Source: Pseudomonadota bacterium (GTDB lineage Bacteria > Myxococcota_A > Polyangia > Polyangiales > Polyangiaceae). Taken from it: a DNA stretch of 9,906 nt. The first letter of the stretch is position 1, and every line of letters begins with the position of its first letter. The stretch covers positions 1 to 9,906 of the forward strand of contig JAEYOT010000729.1 of the NCBI GenBank assembly GCA_023411445.1, given 5' to 3'. The translations under genes and the position numbers were made by a program. Below are positions 1 through 6,383 of this stretch, piece after piece. Under the pieces are notes generated by a model. The model worked only from the letters and a program-made list of their open reading frames with translations, did no database searches and was not told the DNA's origin.

Positions 1-1356
<1,356 letters not shown>

Positions 1357-1381
1357 GCTTCAAGGGCAACCCAGTTGCACC

Positions 1382-1405
1382 GAGGGCGCCTCACGGGGCG
1401 CCCTC
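1382..1405 (+). terminator. Hairpin terminator downstream of ftsH
   Basis: A perfect 9-bp stem, GAGGGCGCC pairing with GGCGCCCTC, encloses the 6-nt loop TCACGG and starts 25 bases after the ftsH stop. The following ATTGCATTTC is only moderately T-rich, so it is a strong stem with an imperfect U tract. It lies between the convergent ftsH and slyD-like genes and could block readthrough from both sides, although the minus-strand side lacks a T tract. Confidence 0.75.
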
Positions 1406-1432
1406 ATTGCATTTCAGCCTACGGAGCGCGTG

Positions 1433-1933
1433 TCAGTGATGGTGTCCGTGACCGTCCGGGCCGTGAGGATGGCCGTGGTCGAGCTCGTCCTGCGTTGCAG
1501 GGCGAACGGCCAGCACCTCCACCTCGAAGTGGAGAGTCTTGCCGGCGAGCGGATGCTGCGAGTCCACCAGCACGTTGTCGCCCTCGACACCGACGACCCA
1601 GATGGGCGCGTGCTCGTTGTTGGGCCCCTCCGCCATGAACGTCATCCCGGGCTCGATCTCCATGTCGGCCGGGAAGGCGCGTCGCGGAATCGCGTCCGGG
1701 GCCTCGTCCTCGCGCTCGCCGTAGCCTTCGGCGGGCGTTACCGTGACGTTGCCTTTGAAGCCGACGGCCTTGCCGGCGAGCGCCTTTTCCAGGCCCGGTA
1801 CGATATTTTCGGCACCGTGCAGGTAGGCCATCGGATCGTCCGGCGTGGAGGCGTCGAGCACCTCACCGTCGTCAGCGCGGAGTGTGTATTGCATGACGAC
1901 CACTTGGCCGTCGGCGATGAGCTGTTCGGACAT
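1433..1933 (-). CDS. slyD: SlyD-like FKBP-type peptidyl-prolyl cis-trans isomerase with His-rich tail
   Basis: This 166-residue protein matches the SlyD branch of FKBP prolyl isomerases, cytoplasmic folding helpers that also bind nickel and other metals. FKBP-half motifs visible are DGEVLDAS (22-29), YLHG (37-40), IVPGLEKAL (44-52) and TPAEGYGERE (66-75). The insert-in-flap chaperone domain lies at about 72-125. The second FKBP segment, VDSQHPLAGKTLHFEVEV (123-140), has Gln where SlyD usually has Asn in NHPLAG. The last 15 residues carry seven histidines (HGHPHGPDGHGHHH), a presumptive metal-binding tail shorter than that of E. coli SlyD. The start is the ATG at 1933-1931, just before the first conserved strand; the upstream Shine-Dalgarno is weak (GGGGTAG about 13 bases upstream). 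It converges on ftsH and diverges from the GH44 gene, so it is probably transcribed alone. Confidence 0.9.
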   Translation of the reverse strand: MSEQLIADGQVVVMQYTLRADDGEVLDASTPDDPMAYLHGAENIVPGLEKALAGKAVGFKGNVTVTPAEGYGEREDEAPDAIPRRAFPADMEIEPGMTFMAEGPNNEHAPIWVVGVEGDNVLVDSQHPLAGKTLHFEVEVLAVRPATQDELDHGHPHGPDGHGHHH

Positions 1934-1992
1934 GCGGCGATCCCACTACCCCGGATAACTCGCGACGCCACTGCTTTTCGTTGAGCCCGGCG

Positions 1993-2024
1993 TTCGCGTT
2001 GGGATCTTTTGACTACATTTTGCA
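1993..2024 (+). promoter_or_regulatory. AT-rich patch, candidate promoter for the GH44 gene
   Basis: The 138-bp gap between the divergent slyD-like and GH44 genes contains one clearly AT-rich stretch (2006-2024). It includes TTGACT (2009-2014) and TACATT (2014-2019). TACATT matches the -10 consensus at the three most conserved positions, but the segment 15-17 bases upstream (TTCGCG/GTTCGC) is a poor -35. TTGACT used as a -35 has no good -10 at 16-18 bases. This is therefore only a likely promoter neighbourhood. No convincing minus-strand promoter for the slyD-like gene was found in the same gap. Confidence 0.2.
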
Positions 2025-2071
2025 GGGACGGCGCCCTAGCCAGCCGGTCACCGTTGCGTAGACTAGGACCC

Positions 2072-3913
2072 ATGCGAGCACGCGGGGTATGTGGTGTAGT
2101 CCTTACCTTCCTGGCTGTGACCACCGCATGTGGTGACGACGAAAAACAGGGGGGCAAGACGTCGCAAGCCGGTAGTGGTGGCTCCACCATGCATGACGGT
2201 GGTGAGCCGAGCGGCGTCGCTGGCTCGAAGTCGCCAACGGCAGGCCGAGCGGGCTCCAGCAGCGGCGGGGCGATCGGCGATGCCGGTAACGCTGGGGCGG
2301 TCGGTGACGGTGGCAGCGCCGTTCAAGGCGGCATGGCCGGCGATCTCAACATGGGTGGCAACTACGACCCAGAGGATCCGGATCCGATCGATCCGCAGGA
2401 GATCACGTTCACGGTCGTGGCGGGCGATGACAACAAACCCATCTCTCCGTTGATCTACGGCGCCAACATGGACGGCTTGACCTGCAACGACAGCAAGGCG
2501 CGCTTCACCTTCTGTCGTCATCGCAGCGCCGCGTGGAGCACCTACAACTGGGAGACCAACGCCTCCAACGCGGGCGCCAGCGACTGCAACGAGAACAACG
2601 ATGCGCTGGCGAGCAGCGACGCGCCTGCGGCCGCGATCACGGACTTGATGGAGCAAGCCGCCGACGTCTCCGCCAGCACCATCGTCACGTTGGCCATGCT
2701 GGATCACGTAGCCGCCGACAAGAACGGGGGCGGCGCCAACTGCGCTGGCGACGTGTCCAAGACGGCGAACTACCTCACGACGCGCTTCAAGCAAAATAGG
2801 CTGAAAAAGGGCGCTGCGCTCTCGCTCACGCCGGACACCACCGACGCCTATGTGAACCAGGACGAGCTGCTGTACTTCTTGCAGGATTACGCGGGCAGCG
2901 CGTCGGACAAGCTGCTGTTCGCCTTGGACAATCAGCCGGAGCTTTGGCACCTCGAGCACCCCAAGCTTCGTCCCACGCAGGTGAGCTACGACGAGGTGGT
3001 GGAGCGCGGCATCGAGTACGCCAAGCTGGTGAAGGACACGCTACCGGACTCGGAAGTGCTCGGGCTGGTTGGCTACGGCTACCTCGCCGCGCACAGCCTG
3101 CAGGAATCGCCGGATTACGCGACCAAGGGTGAGTTCTTCGACTACTACCTGCAGCAGATGGCTGCCGCGGAGGAGGCGGAAGGTCGTCGCCTGATCGACT
3201 ACGTGGACTTGCACTGGTTCTCGGAGATCTACGCCAACGACGAGCGGGTGATCTTCGAGGATACGAGCTTTCAATCCGTGCTCTACCGCGTCCAGGGCCC
3301 GCGCTCGTTTTGGGACCCCAGCTACACGGAGAACAGCTGGATCTCTGCGGCCACCGGCGGGCCGATCCAACTCTTCGATTGGCTCCAGGGCAGCATCGAC
3401 GACAACTACCCGGGCACCAAGCTAGCGCTGTCGGAGTGGAGCTTCGGCGGCGGCACGCACATCAGCGGCGCGGTGGCGGCCGCGGACGCCCTCGGCTTGT
3501 TCGGGCAGAAGGGCGTTGGTTTGGCCGGTGTGGTCTCGTTCAGCCCGGACGAGGAGCCTTACTTGGTGGGCGCTTTCCAGGCATTCCGTAACTTCGACGG
3601 GAAGGGCGCGACGTTCGGCGATACGTCCGTTTCGGCCACGAGCAGCAACCCGCACCACGGCACCATCTACGCCAGCATCGACGCGGGCGATCCGTCCAGG
3701 CTCGTCATGGTGGCGATCAATCGGCGCGCGGGTGACCTGATCACCACGCTGAGCATCGACCACACCTCGAGCTACACCAAGCTGACCCCGTACAAGATCA
3801 GCGATGGTCAGCCAGAGCCGAAGCTCGGCAGTGTCATCCAGACGGACGAGCCCAACGAGTTCCAGCTCACCATCCCCGGCTACTCTGTTTGGGTGCTCGT
3901 CGCCGGTGACTGA
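2072..3913 (+). CDS. Glycoside hydrolase family 44 lipoprotein with altered catalytic motif
   Basis: This 613-residue protein is predicted to be secreted and to carry a GH44 domain; the family contains endo-beta-1,4-glucanases and xyloglucanases. The ATG at 2072 is chosen over an upstream TTG (2009) because it directly opens a signal peptide with a lipoprotein-type end (LAVTTAC, Cys20) and has AGGA just upstream, though the spacing is short. A Gly/Ala/Ser/Asp-rich linker follows (about 21-108). The GH44 domain (about 110-613) shows ISPLIYGANMDG (124-135), STYNWETNASNAG (156-168), ALDNQPELW (284-292), DLHW (379-382), FWDPSYTENSWI (413-424), KLALSEWSFGGGTHISG (450-466) and FRNFDGKGATFGDTSV (505-520). 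Glu455 in SEW fits the family nucleophile. The position matching the acid/base Glu of the usual NEP motif is Gln288 (bases 2933-2935), and the usual GGN motif near residue 152 is absent. It may therefore be a weak enzyme, a retooled enzyme or a glycan-binding pseudoenzyme. The family call is firm; activity is uncertain. Confidence 0.9.
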   Translation: MRARGVCGVVLTFLAVTTACGDDEKQGGKTSQAGSGGSTMHDGGEPSGVAGSKSPTAGRAGSSSGGAIGDAGNAGAVGDGGSAVQGGMAGDLNMGGNYDPEDPDPIDPQEITFTVVAGDDNKPISPLIYGANMDGLTCNDSKARFTFCRHRSAAWSTYNWETNASNAGASDCNENNDALASSDAPAAAITDLMEQAADVSASTIVTLAMLDHVAADKNGGGANCAGDVSKTANYLTTRFKQNRLKKGAALSLTPDTTDAYVNQDELLYFLQDYAGSASDKLLFALDNQPELWHLEHPKLRPTQVSYDEVVERGIEYAKLVKDTLPDSEVLGLVGYGYLAAHSLQESPDYATKGEFFDYYLQQMAAAEEAEGRRLIDYVDLHWFSEIYANDERVIFEDTSFQSVLYRVQGPRSFWDPSYTENSWISAATGGPIQLFDWLQGSIDDNYPGTKLALSEWSFGGGTHISGAVAAADALGLFGQKGVGLAGVVSFSPDEEPYLVGAFQAFRNFDGKGATFGDTSVSATSSNPHHGTIYASIDAGDPSRLVMVAINRRAGDLITTLSIDHTSSYTKLTPYKISDGQPEPKLGSVIQTDEPNEFQLTIPGYSVWVLVAGD

Positions 3914-4124
3914 CGCTCGGGTCGAGCGCCTATCCGTTGACGACTGCTCAGCCAACGTCGAGCTCTCGAGGAGCGTCGGCTGGAAAGACGTGGAGAGCGA
4001 GTGGCGGACGCTGCACGCCGCGGCCAGCGAGGTCGGGCGGCGCGACGAGATGACGTGGGGCGTGGCGCGGGCGCCTTGGCAGGTGCCGCAGCGCTTCGCG
4101 CTGGCGTCGTTGGCGTGGGGTTGA
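3906..4124 (+). CDS. Short frame resembling a truncated GNAT acetyltransferase N-terminus
   Basis: This 72-codon frame starts at a GTG (3906) that overlaps the GH44 stop (GTGACTGA arrangement), which would permit translational coupling. It ends 3 bases before the next gene. Its first half, VERLSVDDCSANVELSRSVGWKDVESEWRTL in pieces (about residues 5-36), looks like the opening strand and helices of GNAT N-acetyltransferases: a hydrophobic strand, the DD pair, and SVGW followed by a Trp-containing helix. The second half (GVARAPWQVPQRFALASLAWG) does not resemble GNAT, and no acetyl-CoA-binding R/QxxGxG/A motif appears in any of the three plus frames downstream. A free enzyme is therefore not expected. 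It is most likely a remnant or deletion fusion, possibly still translated. There are no other recognisable domains and no signal peptide. The alternative is non-coding spacer that happens to be open in a GC-rich genome. Confidence 0.4.
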   Translation: MTDARVERLSVDDCSANVELSRSVGWKDVESEWRTLHAAASEVGRRDEMTWGVARAPWQVPQRFALASLAWG

Positions 4125-4127
4125 GCG

Positions 4128-4946
4128 ATGAGGCGCTTCCGGCTGGTGGTGTGTGCTGCGCTGCTCGCGCTGGCGTGCCGTGAGCGCTCATCGCCGTCGC
4201 CGTCACCCGACCCGCCGGCGACAGCTGCGTCTGCGCCGAGCCGCGCGCCCGTCGTCTTGACGCCGAAGCTCATGGAGGAAGTCGAGCGCGCGGGGCTGCG
4301 CGTGAAGAGCGGCACCGTCGATCGCGAGAGCCGCTGGGGCTTCTCGGACCTCGGCGTGGACTTGGCCAAGATTCGCCTCGAAATCGCCCTGGCGCCGGGC
4401 GGCGCCCCGCTGTCGCGACTGCTGCCGCCTGGCGCGCTCGCCGTCGTCAACGGCGGCTACTTCGAGGCTAATTTCGCGCCCAGTACCTGGCTTAGGTACG
4501 ACGGACGAGACCTGGGAGCCAAGAGCGACACGTCCAAGGGCGGGCTCTTGGCGGTCGCGCCGGAGGGTGACGTGTACGTGGGCCCGTTCGCTGACCTGCG
4601 CTTCGAGCCAGCGCTGGCGCTGCAGAGCTTTCCCCTGATCGTCGAGGCCGACGGTCGACCTGGCATCCGCTCCGACGACGGGCGCCGCGCCGCGCTCAGC
4701 GTGGTGTGCTGGGTCGGGCGAGAGCTGCACTTCATCGTCATCGCCGCCCCACGCGGCGACGGGCCAACGCTGTTCGAGAGCATGGAGCTGCTGCGCCAGC
4801 CTTGGCCGCGCGGCTTCGGTTGTCGGGCTGCGTTGAACCTGGACGGCGGACCGTCGAGCGGCGTGTGGTTCGCGCCGGACGTCGGCGCCAGGCAGCGCGC
4901 GCCGTCGGCGCCGGTCGCTTACGGCGTGGCGCTCTTGCCGCGCTAG
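4128..4946 (+). CDS. Phosphodiester glycosidase (NAGPA/DUF2233) domain lipoprotein
   Basis: This 272-residue predicted lipoprotein starts at ATG 4128 with GGGG at 4117-4120 as a plausible ribosome site. The signal peptide ends ALLALAC (lipobox, Cys17) and is followed by a Ser/Pro/Ala-rich spacer to about residue 40. The rest matches the NAGPA-type phosphodiester glycosidase fold (Pfam family formerly DUF2233), which includes the uncovering enzyme that removes GlcNAc from mannose-6-phosphate and bacterial exopolysaccharide-linked or periplasmic relatives. Hallmarks seen are AVVNGGYFEANF (105-116), GGLLAVAPEGDVYVG (138-152), QSFPLIVEADGRPGIR (166-181), the RRAAL segment (186-190) and ALNLDGGPSSGVWF (235-248). 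These include the conserved Asn-Gly-Gly-Tyr-Phe and Asn-Leu-Asp-Gly-Gly-Pro-Ser-Ser motifs. It probably hydrolyses a sugar-phosphodiester on the cell surface or in the periplasm; the substrate is unknown. It lies downstream of the GH44 lipoprotein on the same strand and is probably co-transcribed with it. No clear terminator follows. Confidence 0.88.
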   Translation: MRRFRLVVCAALLALACRERSSPSPSPDPPATAASAPSRAPVVLTPKLMEEVERAGLRVKSGTVDRESRWGFSDLGVDLAKIRLEIALAPGGAPLSRLLPPGALAVVNGGYFEANFAPSTWLRYDGRDLGAKSDTSKGGLLAVAPEGDVYVGPFADLRFEPALALQSFPLIVEADGRPGIRSDDGRRAALSVVCWVGRELHFIVIAAPRGDGPTLFESMELLRQPWPRGFGCRAALNLDGGPSSGVWFAPDVGARQRAPSAPVAYGVALLPR

Positions 4947-4949
4947 CAG

Positions 4950-6347
4950 CTATGACGAGTCGCGCAGCAGCTCGCGCGCGCGATCCAGCAGAGCTGCTCG
5001 CTGATTCTTGCTCGGATCTTCGATCACCTCGTCCAAGAGCGCTTTCAGGATCCGGCCCAGATCCGGCCCGGGTTTCATGCCGAGCTCCTGCATCAGGGTG
5101 CCGCCGTTGACGGCCAGGTCACGCACGCTGAGCGCGGCGCCAGCCGCCAGCACGCGCTCCACGTGCTGCTTCAGCGCCGCCAGCGAGGCCAAGTCCGGGC
5201 TGCAGTCGCGACCTTTACCGCGCACGTCGGCTTCGCACAGCTGGTAGAGGTCCGGCAGCAGCTCGGGCGTGACGCGACGCAGCCAGCGACGCACGGCGGA
5301 GTCCGTCCACGACTCGTCGTAGCAAATCAGGTGATGGCGGACGAGCGCGACGATGTGGCTGCGCTCCTCGTTGGAGAAGCGCAGCCGCGTGAGCATGGGC
5401 TCGGCCATTTCGGCGCCGATGCGCTCGTGATCGTAGAAAGTGTAGTCGTTGGTCTTGTCACTGAAGGCGCGTGAGCGCGGCTTGCCCACGTCGTGCAGCA
5501 GCGCAGCGACGCGCAACACGGGTGAGCGCGGCGCCGAGTCCAAGCAGCTCATGGCGTGCCCCCACACGTCGAAGGCGTGGTGGCGGTTCTGCTCACAGCC
5601 GACGGACTCCAAAAGCTCCGGCGCGCTGATCGCCAGCAGGCCGTGCTCCTTCATGAGCTCGAAGGCGCGGCTTGGGCGGCGCGCCTTCATCGTCTTCAGC
5701 CACTCGTCGCGGATGCGCTCGGCGCTCACTTTGCGATAGCTCCCCAGCGATGGCTGGATGGCGCGCGCCGTCTCCGGATCCACCGTCAGCTCGAGCGCGG
5801 CCGCGAAGCGCGCCCCGCGCAGCACGCGCAGGCCGTCCTCGGCGAAGCGCTCCGCGGGATTACCCACCGCCTTGAGCAGCCGCTGCCGCAAGTCCGCCGC
5901 GCCGCCGAACGGATCGATCAGACGATCCTCCAGCACGTCGTAGGCCATGGCGTTGATGGTGAAATCGCGCCGCGCCAAGTCGTCGTTGATGTCCTCGACG
6001 AAGTACACGCCGTCCGGACGCCGCCCGTCGCTGTAGGTCGTCTCGCCGCGCAGCGTGGTCACCTCGTACTGACCGCGGCTCATCAGCACCGTGACGGTGC
6101 CGTGCTGAATGCCAGTCGGGATTACGCGCCGGAACAGCTTGGTCACCTGCTCGGGTCGAGCTGAAGTGGCGATGTCCCAGTCGCCGCGCGCCGCCACCTC
6201 CGGCTCGCCACCCTCGCGCAGCAGCTCGTCGCGCACACAACCGCCGACCAGCCAAGAGCGGTGCCCGGCCTCCTTCAAGCGGTTGCAGAGCGCCCGCACT
6301 TCGTCCGGGACGCTTGCTGCGAGCTGGCGAGTGGAGAGGGTCGTCAC
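4950..6347 (-). CDS. cca: CCA-adding tRNA nucleotidyltransferase with HD domain
   Basis: This 465-residue class II tRNA nucleotidyltransferase/poly(A) polymerase family protein would add or repair the 3'-CCA end of tRNAs in the cytoplasm. The start is GTG (6347-6345), placed shortly before the first conserved helix. Nucleotidyltransferase signatures are LVGGCVRDELL (33-43), the metal-binding DxD in GDWDIAT (55-61), ARRDFTINAMAYD (125-137), IDPFGGAADL (144-153) and FAEDGLRVLRGARFAA (168-183). SAERIRDEW (208-216) follows. An HD phosphohydrolase-type domain occupies about 255-340, with AALLHDVGKPRS (281-292) and VRHHL (336-340). This matches HD-containing bacterial Cca proteins that can also act on cyclic phosphates or 2'-phosphates. 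A C-terminal helical segment ends at RDSS. CCA addition is preferred over poly(A) polymerase from overall architecture, but sequence alone does not exclude the latter. It lies 19 bp behind the kinase gene and is probably co-transcribed. Its 3' end is 3 bp from the convergent NAGPA-domain gene. Confidence 0.92.
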   Translation of the reverse strand: MTTLSTRQLAASVPDEVRALCNRLKEAGHRSWLVGGCVRDELLREGGEPEVAARGDWDIATSARPEQVTKLFRRVIPTGIQHGTVTVLMSRGQYEVTTLRGETTYSDGRRPDGVYFVEDINDDLARRDFTINAMAYDVLEDRLIDPFGGAADLRQRLLKAVGNPAERFAEDGLRVLRGARFAAALELTVDPETARAIQPSLGSYRKVSAERIRDEWLKTMKARRPSRAFELMKEHGLLAISAPELLESVGCEQNRHHAFDVWGHAMSCLDSAPRSPVLRVAALLHDVGKPRSRAFSDKTNDYTFYDHERIGAEMAEPMLTRLRFSNEERSHIVALVRHHLICYDESWTDSAVRRWLRRVTPELLPDLYQLCEADVRGKGRDCSPDLASLAALKQHVERVLAAGAALSVRDLAVNGGTLMQELGMKPGPDLGRILKALLDEVIEDPSKNQRAALLDRARELLRDSS

Positions 6348-6366
6348 CCGGCTGCGTTTAGCACGT

Positions 6367-6383
6367 TCAATCCCAAGGATTGA
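6367..6383 (-). repeat. Perfect 7-bp hairpin spanning the kinase stop codon
   Basis: TCAATCC and GGATTGA are perfect inverted repeats separated by CAA. On the minus-strand transcript the hairpin covers the last codons (Asn-Pro-Trp-Asp) and the TGA stop of the kinase, and it ends 19 bases before the cca GTG. There is no U tract after it, so it is not a typical terminator. It could stabilise the 3' end of the kinase message, affect coupling to cca, or be coincidental. Confidence 0.4.

Noticed and set aside
2009..2024. Possible sigma-54 type -24/-12 promoter (TTGACTACATTTTGCA)
   Set aside because: The -12 TTGCA part matches and spacing is right, but the essential GG at -24 reads TG and the rest of the -24 element does not match.
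2009..2071. Alternative upstream TTG start for the GH44 gene
   Set aside because: It would add 21 residues ahead of the signal peptide and mask the lipoprotein export signal; ATG 2072 fits a secreted lipoprotein.
1738..2190. Minus-strand open frame of about 150 codons across the slyD-GH44 gap
   Set aside because: It overlaps the slyD-like gene in another frame on the same strand and shows no domain; the slyD frame has all family motifs.
2063..2959. Antisense open frame of about 298 codons opposite the GH44 signal peptide, linker and N-terminal domain
   Set aside because: Val/Arg/Gly-rich with no motifs, and fully overlaps a GH44 gene with clear family signatures.
3422..4450. Long antisense open frame (about 342 codons) opposite the GH44 gene and its downstream genes
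   Set aside because: It is antisense to two well-supported genes, has no recognisable domain and is rich in Arg/Ser/Thr/Ala, as expected for a shadow frame in GC-rich DNA.
4960..4983. GC-rich inverted repeat (TCGCGC and GCGCGA) near the convergent stops of the NAGPA-domain gene and cca
   Set aside because: It lies inside the cca coding end, has a 12-base loop and no T tract on either strand, and such GCGC repeats are common in this base composition.
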